DNA of 64,000 nucleotides, taken from the NCBI RefSeq assembly GCF_042678145.1, contig NZ_JBHUDG010000003.1, positions 558,001-622,000 of the forward strand, in the 5' to 3' direction. The notes beneath the pieces are model-generated. The model was not told the origin of the DNA and searched no databases. It saw nothing but the letters and a program-made list of their open reading frames with translations. The DNA comes from Pseudopedobacter beijingensis. GTDB lineage: Bacteria; Bacteroidota; Bacteroidia; Sphingobacteriales; Sphingobacteriaceae. Numbering within the stretch: position 1 is the stretch's first letter; each line of letters starts with the position of its first letter. Positions 34,108 to 43,732 of this stretch are shown in pieces. The position numbers were made by a program, and so were the translations under genes.

Positions 34108-35739
34108 TTATTTCTTAAACCCTACCCTCGATTTGGGTTGTTTAAATTGTGGTGTACTTTTTGGATTTATCTGCGGATTACCCACACTACTCATAGCACA
34201 TCTGAAACCAATTTCAGCACTTGTTTCCGCCTGGTCTTTAAATCTTCTTGTTCCCGGATTCAACCAATAGGCTCTATCATTCCACGAACCGCCTTTATAA
34301 ACCTTAGAACGATCGCTTACCAGTGTGATTTTCCCATATAGTTCTAAGTTCTCTTTATCCAGGTATCCTCTTTGATCTGCATCAAAAGAAGGAACTACCG
34401 CTGCCATACTACTATCTTTTGGAGCTGGTGTAGAAGGACTTCTATTCTCGTCCGAATTTCCATATTTTGCCTTTTGCAAATCATATGGATCTTTTCTACC
34501 ACTAGTTGCCGCAACTTTTTTAGGAACATTTGATTTCCCCATGGTTACAATTTTCCCATCCTGGTACTCGTTATTCAAAAACTCATTACCTCTAAAAGGA
34601 CTAAAATCTTCTACTTTATCAAAAGAATGTTGCCTATAGGTGTCGTAAACCCATTCGCTCACATTACCTGCCATGTTGTATAAACCAAAATCGTTTGGCA
34701 TATAAGATCTAACCGGGGCTGTGATATCGGCACCATCGTTCAGATAACCTGCAACCCCCATATTATCTCCTTTTCCTTGTTTAAAGTTAGCATATACCAT
34801 CCCCCTAGTTGTTTTCTGAGGCGAACGTACACCTAAACCATGCCACGGATATATTTTACTATCGGCGATCAGATTATTATTAGGCGAAGCCACCAAGGCT
34901 AACGCGGCATATTCCCATTCGGCTTCTGTAGGAAGCCTGTAGCTTCCCGGAGTAAAAATACCATCTTCTATTCTTGCCGCTCTTCCCTTTGGTGCATTTT
35001 TATCTTTAGCATCTATTGGATTTGTTGTTTTAATCGGCTTTTTACCAATATCCTCGTATTGATTATTTTTATAAAGATCCATATTAAAAGGCTCGGTATT
35101 AACCTGACCTTTCGTATTCCCTCCTCCTTTAGCCGTACCATTCTTAGCAGCTGCATAAGTTTTCCAATCACTCATAACACCTCTGGTACGCAAAATATTT
35201 TCGTTAACAACATTTGTACGCCAATCACAATAAGCAACGGCCTGTTCCCATGAAACACCTACCACGGGATAATCCTGATACGCAGGATGTCTTAAATAAT
35301 TAGTTACGTAAGGCTCGTTATAAGCCAGAGAACTTCTCCATACCAAAGTATCAGGCAATGCCTCATAATACCATCTAGGATCTCCCGCCACCTCTTTAAT
35401 CCAGTTCAGGTACTCCAACCAATCTACGTTTGCAACTTCTGTTTCATCCATATAAAAGGTAGGCACAGTAACCCTTTTCTTGGGAGAAGTGTGATCAAAA
35501 CCAATATCATCTATTGTAGATCCTCCCATAACAAAAGTTCCACCTTCAATGTGTACCAATCCTGGACCAGGCGTTGGTTTTGTTTTTGCCATTACCTGTA
35601 AAGATCCCGGCCTCTTATCGTTATATAAAGCTCCGGTTTTACCAGAAACCTTTGGAGTTGAAGACTTTTTATTGCATGATGTAACTGTACAGGAAATCAT
35701 AATACAGGCTACAGCATAAGCGATGATATTTTTGTTCAT
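34108..35739 (-). CDS. gldJ: gliding motility/T9SS lipoprotein GldJ
   Basis: An outer-membrane lipoprotein needed with GldK, GldN and others for gliding and type IX secretion. The 543-residue protein has a lipoprotein signal with Cys22 (VTSC) and a formylglycine-generating-enzyme/SUMF1 domain: HIEGGTFVMGGST, TFYMDETEVANVDWLEYL, YPVVGVSWEQAVAYCDWR, RLPTEAEWEYAA and the C-terminal KVYKGGSWNDRAYW with RCAMS. It lies head-to-head with porV. In Flavobacterium porV and gldJ are co-directional, so the divergent layout is a variation. Confidence 0.9.
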   Translation of the reverse strand: MNKNIIAYAVACIMISCTVTSCNKKSSTPKVSGKTGALYNDKRPGSLQVMAKTKPTPGPGLVHIEGGTFVMGGSTIDDIGFDHTSPKKRVTVPTFYMDETEVANVDWLEYLNWIKEVAGDPRWYYEALPDTLVWRSSLAYNEPYVTNYLRHPAYQDYPVVGVSWEQAVAYCDWRTNVVNENILRTRGVMSDWKTYAAAKNGTAKGGGNTKGQVNTEPFNMDLYKNNQYEDIGKKPIKTTNPIDAKDKNAPKGRAARIEDGIFTPGSYRLPTEAEWEYAALALVASPNNNLIADSKIYPWHGLGVRSPQKTTRGMVYANFKQGKGDNMGVAGYLNDGADITAPVRSYMPNDFGLYNMAGNVSEWVYDTYRQHSFDKVEDFSPFRGNEFLNNEYQDGKIVTMGKSNVPKKVAATSGRKDPYDLQKAKYGNSDENRSPSTPAPKDSSMAAVVPSFDADQRGYLDKENLELYGKITLVSDRSKVYKGGSWNDRAYWLNPGTRRFKDQAETSAEIGFRCAMSSVGNPQINPKSTPQFKQPKSRVGFKK

Positions 35740-36094
35740 CCTATTCTCTAAATTTGAAAGCTTAAAATTAATAATTTATATTAATCAAGGTAGTATTTTG
35801 ATGCATTTTAAATGTACCATACAAAAATCTTTACGCTGTACTTTACGAAAAACTTTGATTTTAGTTACAACAAACCGCAAAGCGTAGCGTTATTAATCTT
35901 AATTTAACAAAAAAAATCTTCTAAAAGTTTGTCCGCTGCAAAAAATATTCTCCTTATTTTTCGTCAAATATTCCAAAAGGAATTTATATTTATACAGTAT
36001 AAACGCAATAACCTGCAAAAAATTGTTTTGCATATAAAACGTCGAACAAAAAATGTTTTTTAAAAAAGAATTAAAAAAGTCTTAGTTTTATAAA
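35740..36094. promoter_or_regulatory. divergent gldJ/porV intergenic region
   Basis: 355 AT-rich bases carrying both promoters. A TAGTTTTA box close before the porV ATG resembles TAnnTTTG with the last base changed. A small palindrome, TGCAAAA-N5-TTTTGCA, lies at 36014-36032. No gene is seen. Confidence 0.4.
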
Positions 36095-37231
36095 ATGATA
36101 GGTAAAAAGAATTTCATGCTTGCTATGTGTTTTTTTGCAGGCTTCAAAGCAACTCATGCACAAACAAGCTCAGACGGAAGAACCGGAAATATCATAAGCA
36201 CAGCGGTACCGTTTCTTTTAGTTGCTCCTGATGCCCGTTCCGGAGCCATGGGCGAAACCGGTGCCGCCACAACGCCAGACATCAGCTCTACACATTGGAA
36301 CCCTTCTAAATTAGCATTCCTTAACGATTCTTATGGCTTTTCTGTAAGTTACAGTCCTTGGATGCAAAAATTTGTACCGGACATTAACATGGCCTACTTA
36401 AATGGTTATTACAAACTGGATGACCGAAACGTACTGGGTGCTTCTTTAAGATATTTTTCTTACGGAGACATACAAATGACAGGAGAACAAAGTCAGGATT
36501 TAGGAGTTTATAACCCTAACGAACTGGCCTTTGACGCTACTCTTGCAAGAAGCTTTGGCAATAATTTTTCTTTAGGCTTATCTGCCCGATATATCTATTC
36601 TAATTTGAGTAGCGGTTTTGTTAATGGAGCCAATCAGAACATCGCGGCAACTGCTTTTGCTGCCGACATCTCCGGATATTATCGTAGCGATAAAAAACCT
36701 TTTGCTGGCAAAGAAGCAACCTATTCTGCGGGTTTAAACATCTCTAATATAGGAACCAAGATCCAACACACAGAAGGAGGTCCTAAAGATTTTCTGCCAA
36801 CTAATATGCGTTTAGGTGGAGCTCTTACCTATCATGCAGATGAGCTTAGCGATCTTACTTTTACAATTGACGCCAATAAATTACTGGTACCAACACTTCC
36901 AAATAGCACAAAATCTGTCCCTGCAGCAATATTCGGATCTTTTTCTGACGCTCCGGGAGGTTTCTCAGAAGAGCTGCAAGAATTAAACTTTGGCTTTGGC
37001 GCAGAATATATGTATAACAAACAATTTGCCGTAAGAGTCGGCTATTTCTATGAAAGTCCGGAGAAAGGAAACAGGAATTACCTAACTCTCGGAGCCGGCT
37101 TAAAATATAACATTATGAATATAGACATGGCCTACATAGCAGCCAGCACGCAAAAATCACCTTTGGCACAAACTTTAAGATTTACACTGGCTTTCAATTT
37201 TGCTGAAGTAGCTGCCGCTGTCAAGAAATAA
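36095..37231 (+). CDS. porV: type IX secretion outer-membrane protein PorV
   Basis: A 378-residue FadL-like 14-strand barrel that accepts CTD-bearing cargo from the SprA translocon and hands it to PorU. It has a signal peptide ending THAQ (about residue 23), then the diagnostic PFLLVAPDARSGAMGETGAA and THWNPSKLAFL, and ends in alternating barrel strands with a terminal aromatic pattern (FTLAFNFAEV). porU is not beside it, and neither gldJ nor porV is clustered with other T9SS genes here. Confidence 0.9.
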   Translation: MIGKKNFMLAMCFFAGFKATHAQTSSDGRTGNIISTAVPFLLVAPDARSGAMGETGAATTPDISSTHWNPSKLAFLNDSYGFSVSYSPWMQKFVPDINMAYLNGYYKLDDRNVLGASLRYFSYGDIQMTGEQSQDLGVYNPNELAFDATLARSFGNNFSLGLSARYIYSNLSSGFVNGANQNIAATAFAADISGYYRSDKKPFAGKEATYSAGLNISNIGTKIQHTEGGPKDFLPTNMRLGGALTYHADELSDLTFTIDANKLLVPTLPNSTKSVPAAIFGSFSDAPGGFSEELQELNFGFGAEYMYNKQFAVRVGYFYESPEKGNRNYLTLGAGLKYNIMNIDMAYIAASTQKSPLAQTLRFTLAFNFAEVAAAVKK

Positions 37232-37289
37232 AAACGACAAACAGGTATAAATTGTGTTCCTTTGCAGGAATATTATTTTGCAAACAACT

Positions 37290-37775
37290 ATGAAGATTAA
37301 AGTAGGGTTCGGATTTGATGTACATCAACTAAAAGACAACCATCCCTTTATTGTAGGTGGAGTTAAATTAGATCACCATAGAGGGGCTTTTGGCCATTCA
37401 GATGCAGATGTTTTAGCTCACGCAATTTGTGATGCGCTTCTTGGAGCGGCCAATCTTGGCGATATCGGCCATCATTTTAAAAACACTGACGAAAGATGGA
37501 GAGGCATCAGTAGCCTAATCTTATTACAAAAATGCGTACAGCTTATTGGCGAAAAGGGTTACTCTGTAGGTAATATAGATGCTATGCTATGTTTAGAAGC
37601 TCCTAAAATAAAGCCATATATTGATGAGATGAGAAAAAATATTGCCGAAGCAATTGGAGGCGATATAGAAGACATTTCCATTAAGGCAACTACAGGCGAA
37701 ACAATGGGATATGTTGGCCGCGAAGAAGGAGTTGTTGCTTACGCTGTATGCCTTATCCAAAAACAACAAGCATAA
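37290..37775 (+). CDS. ispF: 2-C-methyl-D-erythritol 2,4-cyclodiphosphate synthase
   Basis: Fifth enzyme of the MEP isoprenoid pathway. The 161-residue protein has the zinc motif D10-x-H12 in GFGFDVH, the third ligand and substrate loop in GHSDADVLAHAICDA, and TTGETMGYVGREEG at the C-terminus. ATG 37290 gives the normal N-terminus; a GTG-initiated extension from 37254 is rejected. It lies 58 bases after porV and may be co-transcribed with it. A hairpin terminator follows. Confidence 0.95.
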   Translation: MKIKVGFGFDVHQLKDNHPFIVGGVKLDHHRGAFGHSDADVLAHAICDALLGAANLGDIGHHFKNTDERWRGISSLILLQKCVQLIGEKGYSVGNIDAMLCLEAPKIKPYIDEMRKNIAEAIGGDIEDISIKATTGETMGYVGREEGVVAYAVCLIQKQQA

Positions 37776-37789
37776 GATAGACTATATAG

Positions 37790-37827
37790 AATGTTCAAGA
37801 GCTTCTAAACAGAGGTTTTTGAACATT
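37790..37827. terminator. hairpin terminator between ispF and a converging small gene
   Basis: Arms AATGTTCAA (37790-37798) and TTGAACATT (37819-37827) are perfect, with a 20-base loop; short T-rich flanks on the plus strand. Confidence 0.6.
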
Positions 37828-37833
37828 TTCCAT

Positions 37834-37995
37834 TTATTTCAATTTTTCCTTTGGCTCCACATTAGAAAAATCTATCCCACAATTACAACTACTTCCACAA
37901 CCGCTTTTTTTAGCAAAAGATCTATAAATCATCCTTCCTACATAAGCCACAGCTAACAGAAAAACAAGTAAAACCAGTACTTTTTGAATATCCAT
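37834..37995 (-). CDS. FeoB-associated Cys-rich membrane protein
   Basis: A 53-residue protein with one membrane helix (about residues 4-25) and a short tail with clustered cysteines (SGCGSSCNCG), matching the family usually found next to ferrous-iron transporter FeoB. No feoA/feoB is in this window, so it is a solo copy. I prefer ATG 37995 (MDIQKVLVL) over the in-frame site at 38016 because it places the helix at the terminus. It might handle metal or reducing equivalents at the membrane; unproven. Confidence 0.75.
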   Translation of the reverse strand: MDIQKVLVLLVFLLAVAYVGRMIYRSFAKKSGCGSSCNCGIDFSNVEPKEKLK

Positions 37996-38079
37996 AATGG
38001 GTTCTAAGCTAATCAATTGTACAAAATTTTATGTCATATTTTTTTAAAAAAGCGAATATTATTTTTCGATTATTCTTCA

Positions 38080-38087
38080 TATCTTTG
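38080..38087 (+). promoter_or_regulatory. -7 box (TATCTTTG) for typA
   Basis: Exact TAnnTTTG match 26 bases before the typA ATG. Predicted leader about 20 bases. Confidence 0.6.
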
Positions 38088-38113
38088 CACAAAATTTTAT
38101 TAGCAGTTCTTGC

Positions 38114-39925
38114 ATGCAAAAGATTAGAAATATAGCGATTATCGCTCACGTTGACCACGGAAAAACAACAACGGTCGACAAAATCCTACACAGTTGCCAA
38201 ACTTTTAGAGAAAATCACGAAGCAGGCGAATTGATTCTGGACAATAACGACCTTGAACGTGAAAGAGGGATTACTATTGTTTCCAAAAACGTAGCTGTTC
38301 AGTATAAAGACGTAAAAATCAACTTAATAGACACTCCAGGTCACGCCGACTTTGGTGGTGAAGTAGAGCGCGTACTTAAAATGGCAGACGGTGTTTTATT
38401 ACTTTGTGACGCTTTCGAAGGCGCTATGCCTCAAACACGCTTTGTAACACAAAAAGCACTTTCTTTAGGTTTAAAACCTATTGTTGTTGTAAACAAGGTT
38501 GATAAAGAAAACTGTCGCCCAGATGAAGTTTACGAACAAATCTTTGATCTTTTCTTCAATTTAGGTGCAACAGAAGAACAGTTAGAGTTCCCTGTTATTT
38601 ACGGTTCTTCTAAAAATGGATGGATGAGTACAGATTGGCAAAAACCAACAGATAACTTCTTCCCTCTTTTAGACACCATCTTAGAGCACATACAACCGGC
38701 ACCTTACAACGAAGGTACTCTTCAGATGCAAATTACTTCTTTAGATTATTCTTCTTTTGTAGGACGTATTGCAATTGGTAGAGTTGCCAGAGGTACCATC
38801 AAAGAAAACCAACCTATTTCCTTGGTAAAAAGAGATGGATCCGTTGTAAAATCAAGAGTTAAAGAACTTTACACTTTTGAAGGTCTTGGTAAAATCAAAG
38901 TTTCGGAAGTAAAATCCGGAGATATCTGCGCTGTTGTTGGTATAGATGGTTTTGATATTGGTGATACTATTGCTGATTTTGAAAAACCAGAACAATTAGA
39001 AGTTATTTCTATTGATGAACCAACAATGAATATGTTGTTCACCATAAACAACTCACCATTCTTTGGTAAAGAAGGTAAGTTTGTAACTTCTCAAAAACTA
39101 AGAGAACGTTTATATAAAGAACTGGAGAAAAACCTGGCTTTACGTGTGGTAGAAACAGAGCAACCAGACGCTTACCTTGTATACGGTAGAGGTATTCTGC
39201 ATTTGTCTGTTTTGATAGAAACTATGCGTCGTGAAGGTTACGAGCTGCAAGTTGGTCAGCCGCAGGTTATTGTAAAACAAATTGACGGTAAGAAATGCGA
39301 ACCTATTGAAGTACTAACAGTAGATGTTCCTGGAGATGTTTCTGGTAAAGTAATCGAATTGGTTACTCAAAGAAAAGGGGAATTATTGATTATGGAACCA
39401 AAAGGTGATTTACAACATCTTGAATTTGAAATTCCAGCTCGCGGTATCATAGGTCTACGTAATAATATCTTAACTGCAACAGGAGGAGAAGCAATCATGG
39501 CTCACCGTTTTAAAGACTACGAACCATGGAAAGGAACAATCCCTGGCCGTTCTGCCGGAGTTTTGATTTCTATGGAAAAAGGTCAGACAACGGCTTATTC
39601 AATAGATAAATTACAAGACAGAGGTCGTTTCTTTGTTGACCCGGGAGTGGATGTTTACGAAGGCCAAATTGTTGGTGAGCATATCCGCGACAACGACTTA
39701 GTTGTAAATCTTGTTAAAGGAAAGCAATTAACAAACATGAGAGCTTCAGGTTCTGACGATAACGTTAGAATTGCTCCAGCCATTAAATTCTCTTTAGAAG
39801 AATGTATGGAATACATCCAGGCTGATGAATACATTGAAGTAACTCCTCAAAGTATCCGTTTAAGAAAAATATATTTAACGGAAAATGAGCGTAAAGTAAA
39901 TGCAAAAAGATTTGTTACAGAATAA
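38114..39925 (+). CDS. typA: ribosome-associated GTPase TypA/BipA
   Basis: A translational GTPase of the EF-G family involved in 50S assembly and stress growth. The 603-residue protein has G1 AHVDHGKTT at about residues 10-18, G2 RERGITI, G3 DTPGHADFGGEVER, G4 NKVD, EF-G-like domains II, III and V, and the BipA-specific C-terminal domain (GIIGLRNNILTATGGEAIM onward). Length is typical. A strong terminator follows. Confidence 0.97.
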   Translation: MQKIRNIAIIAHVDHGKTTTVDKILHSCQTFRENHEAGELILDNNDLERERGITIVSKNVAVQYKDVKINLIDTPGHADFGGEVERVLKMADGVLLLCDAFEGAMPQTRFVTQKALSLGLKPIVVVNKVDKENCRPDEVYEQIFDLFFNLGATEEQLEFPVIYGSSKNGWMSTDWQKPTDNFFPLLDTILEHIQPAPYNEGTLQMQITSLDYSSFVGRIAIGRVARGTIKENQPISLVKRDGSVVKSRVKELYTFEGLGKIKVSEVKSGDICAVVGIDGFDIGDTIADFEKPEQLEVISIDEPTMNMLFTINNSPFFGKEGKFVTSQKLRERLYKELEKNLALRVVETEQPDAYLVYGRGILHLSVLIETMRREGYELQVGQPQVIVKQIDGKKCEPIEVLTVDVPGDVSGKVIELVTQRKGELLIMEPKGDLQHLEFEIPARGIIGLRNNILTATGGEAIMAHRFKDYEPWKGTIPGRSAGVLISMEKGQTTAYSIDKLQDRGRFFVDPGVDVYEGQIVGEHIRDNDLVVNLVKGKQLTNMRASGSDDNVRIAPAIKFSLEECMEYIQADEYIEVTPQSIRLRKIYLTENERKVNAKRFVTE

Positions 39926-39950
39926 TCAAATTCTTCAATTCTTATAAAGC

Positions 39951-39980
39951 AAAAGCCAGGTTTTCCCTGGCTTTTGTTAT
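39951..39980 (+). terminator. strong terminator after typA
   Basis: Perfect 10-bp arms AAAAGCCAGG and CCTGGCTTTT with a 5-base loop, then a T-rich tail. The next small gene starts just after it. Confidence 0.85.
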
Positions 39981-39984
39981 TTTT

Positions 39985-40389
39985 ATGATAATGAGAAGAA
40001 AAGCAATCATTTTTGCCCCCATTATTATTATTGTTTCTATTTTAACATGGAATCTTTTTAATGAACCAGGAATAAAAGATCTGAAGGGGAATTTTAAAGA
40101 ACAGGCTTTTTTACGGAACGAACAAAATGATGGACCTGTTATCAGGCTATATATTGTTTCCTTAAATGAGGGCGATTTTGGAGAAGAAATGAAAACATAC
40201 GGTGATTATATGCCGCATACAAAATATGGAACTACAAAAGTTTTCTTTTTCAAAAACACTAAACAATTTCCTACCACAATTAATTTAACTCCGCCTCACC
40301 TAAATTCCGAGTTTATGAAAAACTGCATTGGCATATACGAAAAAGACGGAATGGGACAAACCAACCTAAAGCGATTCGATAAACCTTAA
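39985..40389 (+). CDS. small exported or membrane-anchored hypothetical protein
   Basis: Not a family I recognise. The 134-residue product has an N-terminal hydrophobic helix (about residues 5-24, AIIFAPIIIIVSILTW), acting as uncleaved anchor or signal, followed by a compact polar domain with many aromatic and charged residues. The start may be ATG 39985 or 39991. It sits alone between the typA terminator and the converging plsC gene. No motif suggests function. Confidence 0.6.
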   Translation: MIMRRKAIIFAPIIIIVSILTWNLFNEPGIKDLKGNFKEQAFLRNEQNDGPVIRLYIVSLNEGDFGEEMKTYGDYMPHTKYGTTKVFFFKNTKQFPTTINLTPPHLNSEFMKNCIGIYEKDGMGQTNLKRFDKP

Positions 40390-40395
40390 CATTTT

Positions 40396-41130
40396 TTATT
40401 TTTCGACTACGTTTTTTATTACATTTTCAGCTTCAAGTACTACCTCCTCAATATTTCTTCCTTCCGGATCTATAACAGGTAATACTGTAAATTTTAACTG
40501 ATGGAAAGGACTTAAGGGAAACTGCCCATACTTGTTCATTTTCCATGAATTCTGAATAGCAACCGGAACGATTAAAGCATTTGGAGCTTTTTTATACAAT
40601 GTGGCTACACCTCCAACCTGAAAAGCTTTCATTTTCCCGTTCTTTGAGCGAGTTCCTTCCGGAAATATCACTGCTCCCCAATTATTTGCTTTCATCCTGG
40701 AGCCCAATTTTGCAATTTCAACAATGCTTTGCTTGGTGTCTTTTCTGTCTATATTTGCTCCACCGCCGTGTTTTAGATTAAATGAAATGGACGGAATACC
40801 TTTGGTTAACTCAATTTTAGAAATAAACTTTGCATGGTATTTTCTAAGATGCCATATCAAAGGCGGTATATCATACATACTTTGATGGTTTGCCATAAAA
40901 ATAATAGGCTTATCTGTTGGCAGGTTTTCATCATTTTTAAAAGTCACTCTGCACCCCAAAACGTAATAAGTACTAATCAGGAATAAATTAAGTATATCTA
41001 CTGATTTTTTATGTGCTGCATAACCACCCAACTTCAACGACAGCCATTGTATAGGTTGAAAAACGATCAATACCAGAAAAAAATATATATAGTGTATTAC
41101 AGAAAGTATATACCCGAATAGTTTATTCAT
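40396..41130 (-). CDS. plsC: 1-acyl-sn-glycerol-3-phosphate acyltransferase
   Basis: Makes phosphatidic acid for membrane lipid synthesis. The 244-residue protein has two N-terminal hydrophobic stretches, the catalytic H82-x4-D87 box in ANHQSMYD, the substrate motif VIFPEGTRS and a C-terminal PVAIQNSW. These are the four acyltransferase blocks in order. It has its own -7 box 17 bases upstream. Lysophospholipid or ornithine-lipid acyltransferases look alike, so the symbol is the best guess. Confidence 0.87.
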   Translation of the reverse strand: MNKLFGYILSVIHYIYFFLVLIVFQPIQWLSLKLGGYAAHKKSVDILNLFLISTYYVLGCRVTFKNDENLPTDKPIIFMANHQSMYDIPPLIWHLRKYHAKFISKIELTKGIPSISFNLKHGGGANIDRKDTKQSIVEIAKLGSRMKANNWGAVIFPEGTRSKNGKMKAFQVGGVATLYKKAPNALIVPVAIQNSWKMNKYGQFPLSPFHQLKFTVLPVIDPEGRNIEEVVLEAENVIKNVVEK

Positions 41131-41146
41131 CTTTAATTCTTTGTCG

Positions 41147-41154
41147 CAAAAATA
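41147..41154 (-). promoter_or_regulatory. -7 box (TATTTTTG, minus strand) for plsC
   Basis: TAnnTTTG match with its last base 17 bases before the plsC ATG, similar spacing to typA. Confidence 0.5.
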
Positions 41155-41178
41155 ACAGAAAATTCTACAATTACAGAG

Positions 41179-41922
41179 TTAGAAGTATCGCTCCATTTTC
41201 AATCCATAACTTAACAAATGATTTTCTCTCTCTGTTCTGGCTATCTTATTATAGCTGTAATTAGTATCGAAAGATAACCACTGTGTTAATTTTAAAGATA
41301 TCGAGTTGTTGGTTTTGATATTATAATCATTAGAATAGTTGAGCGAGTTTTGCAAAAAACTGGAACTTTCTACTTTTATGATTTTTTTGATGATAAACAT
41401 AAAATTGAGCCTAAAAGAGTTTCGGAATGTACTGTATGATTCCTGGGTTTGATCGCCAAGTATTATATCACTCGCATCAAATAACACACCATCACTTAGA
41501 CTAAGTTTCTTTTCCGGATCATCAAATAGGCGGTAAGTTAATCCTGCACCTGTAAGCAACTGGTTATTTATATTTAATGAATGACTGGTATTGTAATTTG
41601 CCTGCCCCCAATAATACAACTTCGGAAGCTTAGCTTGAAAGTTAAAATCCAGACCTGCAGAAAAATCATTATTGCTGAGTTCTCTGTCTTGTCTCCCATA
41701 AACCCAAGAGCTGGTCAGGTTAGACTCTAACCGTTTCATCCTTACCTTAAACTTTAACCCGTTGTTTAACAGGTAAGCGCTTTTATCCTCTGCCTTATTT
41801 ATGGATCCGGATGAAGCGAAATTCACATAATATCTGGTGCTATCATTAAACTGAGCTTTTAGCTTACAGAAACAAAGTAACAGCACAGAAATAAATAATA
41901 AACGTTTAAACGAATATACCAT
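41179..41922 (-). CDS. DUF481 outer-membrane beta-barrel protein
   Basis: A 247-residue protein with a signal peptide (ending CKLKAQ at about residue 24) and alternating amphipathic strands rich in Asn, Ser and aromatic residues, ending in a terminal aromatic (ERYF), as in outer-membrane barrels. The strand pattern and size fit DUF481. It starts 13 bases after the stop of the LytTR regulator, so it is probably in the same operon and may be an envelope component linked to that signal system. Confidence 0.7.
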   Translation of the reverse strand: MVYSFKRLLFISVLLLCFCKLKAQFNDSTRYYVNFASSGSINKAEDKSAYLLNNGLKFKVRMKRLESNLTSSWVYGRQDRELSNNDFSAGLDFNFQAKLPKLYYWGQANYNTSHSLNINNQLLTGAGLTYRLFDDPEKKLSLSDGVLFDASDIILGDQTQESYSTFRNSFRLNFMFIIKKIIKVESSSFLQNSLNYSNDYNIKTNNSISLKLTQWLSFDTNYSYNKIARTERENHLLSYGLKMERYF

Positions 41923-41935
41923 ATAGTCTAAAGAA

Positions 41936-42670
41936 CTAGGTAATATTTTTGTTTTCTATTATTTTAAAAAAACCATCCCTATAGGTATCTCCTATAGGGA
42001 TAATCTTATCTGCAATTATAATTCTGTTGCGCTCTATACTCTCTATCTTATCTAATGCTATGATGTAGGATTTATGGACTCTTACAAATCTGAATGAGGG
42101 CAAACTGTCTTCCATCTTCTTCATACTTTGCAGCGTAATTATTCTTTCTTGCTTAGTAAAAATAGAAATATAGTCTTTCAGTCCCTCTATATACAGAATA
42201 TCATCAAGATATATTTTTTGTATTTTTTGTTCTGATTTTACAAAAATAAAATTGTTCTTAAAAGCCGATTCTACCACCGCCTCCTGAGGAGCTCCCACAA
42301 TACCGGGAAACGACATGGCTTCCTGTACCTTTTGCACTGCTTTATAAAATCTTTCAAAGGCAAATGGTTTTAAGAGATAATCTGCAACATTTAACTCATA
42401 TCCTTCCAGCGCATATTCCGGATAGGCTGTTGTGAGAACAAACTTACTTTTAGAACCTGCAATCTTCAGGAATTGTATACCGGTAAGCTCTGTCATCTGC
42501 ACATCTAAAAATGTAAGGTCAACTTCTCCGTTTTGAACTTGCTGTAATGCTTCTATAGGGTTGGTAAAGCTTTTTACTAATTCTAAAAAGGGAATTTTGG
42601 CAATATAATCTCTTAAAATATCTATTGCCAGTGGTTCATCATCAACAACAATACACCTTATTTTATTCAT
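41936..42670 (-). CDS. LytTR-family response regulator
   Basis: A 244-residue two-domain regulator. The receiver has the acidic pocket D10-D11, the phosphorylated D56 (LTFLDVQM) and the conserved Lys in LLKPFAFERF. The C-terminal LytTR DNA-binding domain runs from about residue 140 (FIFVKSEQKIQKIYLDDI, then LPSFRFVRVHKSYIIALDKI). LytTR proteins bind pairs of direct repeats about two helical turns apart; such a pair lies at 43787-43818. The start overlaps the kinase gene by eight bases. Confidence 0.93.
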   Translation of the reverse strand: MNKIRCIVVDDEPLAIDILRDYIAKIPFLELVKSFTNPIEALQQVQNGEVDLTFLDVQMTELTGIQFLKIAGSKSKFVLTTAYPEYALEGYELNVADYLLKPFAFERFYKAVQKVQEAMSFPGIVGAPQEAVVESAFKNNFIFVKSEQKIQKIYLDDILYIEGLKDYISIFTKQERIITLQSMKKMEDSLPSFRFVRVHKSYIIALDKIESIERNRIIIADKIIPIGDTYRDGFFKIIENKNIT

Positions 42671-43700
42671 GATATAAATTTAGGTATAATTCACAGTAAT
42701 AGTCATCAACATTGTTCTGCACATTAAGCTTATATTTTCCAGGATAGGTAAGGTCTAATCTACGTTTTACGTTTACCATACCTATACCTCCGGTCTTATC
42801 TTTGTTTACTTTCTTATTTCGTAAGTTGGTAAGTACAAACATGAGGTTGTTTTCGAAAACCGAAATACTGATTTTTATAGGATTCTCTTTATCTGTGGCT
42901 ACACCGTGTTTAAAAGCATTTTCTACAAAAGAAATCAGTATTAAAGGTACAATCAATTGTTGCTGTACATCTCCTTCTACCAGAACCTCTATCTGCGCCT
43001 CTCCTCTAAATCTTAGTTTTTGCAGATCGATATAACTTTTCAGATAATTGATTTCTTTACTGAGCAAAACGGTATCGTCATTACTTTCATACAGCATATA
43101 ACGCATAATTTCCGAAAGTTTCAGGATAGCATAAGGTGCATCATCTGACTTCTGATAGGCCAGTGCATAAATATTATTTAGTGAATTGAATAAAAAATGT
43201 GGGTTTATCTGCGACCTTAGGAAAGATAATTCTGCTGTAAGGCTTTGCTTTTCCAGATCTATCTTTTCTTTTTCATTGAAGAACCAATCTACCGCAAATT
43301 TGTAAACTATACTCAGAAAAACAAAAAAACCGTTAACAACCGCAAAGGAGATTATGCTTTCCCAGAATTCAAAAGAGGCTACTTTTTTCCCTTTAATGGT
43401 AATTTCCATATTACTCAGGAAAAACATGTAGAAACTCTCGGCATACTTTACTAATGTAAAAAGAGCTATAAGCGTAAGACTGGAAACAAGCCAAAGAAAA
43501 AATTTACGCCTATTTAATGTGTACGGAACAATAAGATATAGGTTGATGTAAAATATAATGATGTTTAATAAAGACATCACCACAAAATGAACCAAAAAGC
43601 CACGACTAGAACTAAAGCCTCCGGTAGCCACTAATGTAAATATAGCCACTAGAAACAACCAGACTAATCCATGTAGCGAAGCTTTTTTTCTCCAGTCCAT
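42663..43700 (-). CDS. LytS-like membrane histidine kinase
   Basis: A 345-residue sensor with four hydrophobic helices in the first 160 residues and no extracytoplasmic domain of note, then a His_kinase domain with the phospho-acceptor motif INPHFLFNSLNNIY and an ATP-binding end (LISFVENAFKHG, GGIGMVNVKRRL). ATG 43700 is used; the TTG three bases earlier is unlikely. It partners the overlapping LytTR regulator. The signal is unknown, possibly sensed within the membrane. Confidence 0.92.
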   Translation of the reverse strand: MDWRKKASLHGLVWLFLVAIFTLVATGGFSSSRGFLVHFVVMSLLNIIIFYINLYLIVPYTLNRRKFFLWLVSSLTLIALFTLVKYAESFYMFFLSNMEITIKGKKVASFEFWESIISFAVVNGFFVFLSIVYKFAVDWFFNEKEKIDLEKQSLTAELSFLRSQINPHFLFNSLNNIYALAYQKSDDAPYAILKLSEIMRYMLYESNDDTVLLSKEINYLKSYIDLQKLRFRGEAQIEVLVEGDVQQQLIVPLILISFVENAFKHGVATDKENPIKISISVFENNLMFVLTNLRNKKVNKDKTGGIGMVNVKRRLDLTYPGKYKLNVQNNVDDYYCELYLNLYHE

Positions 43701-43732
43701 CAATTCTAAATTTAATTCAAAAAGTAAAAAAT

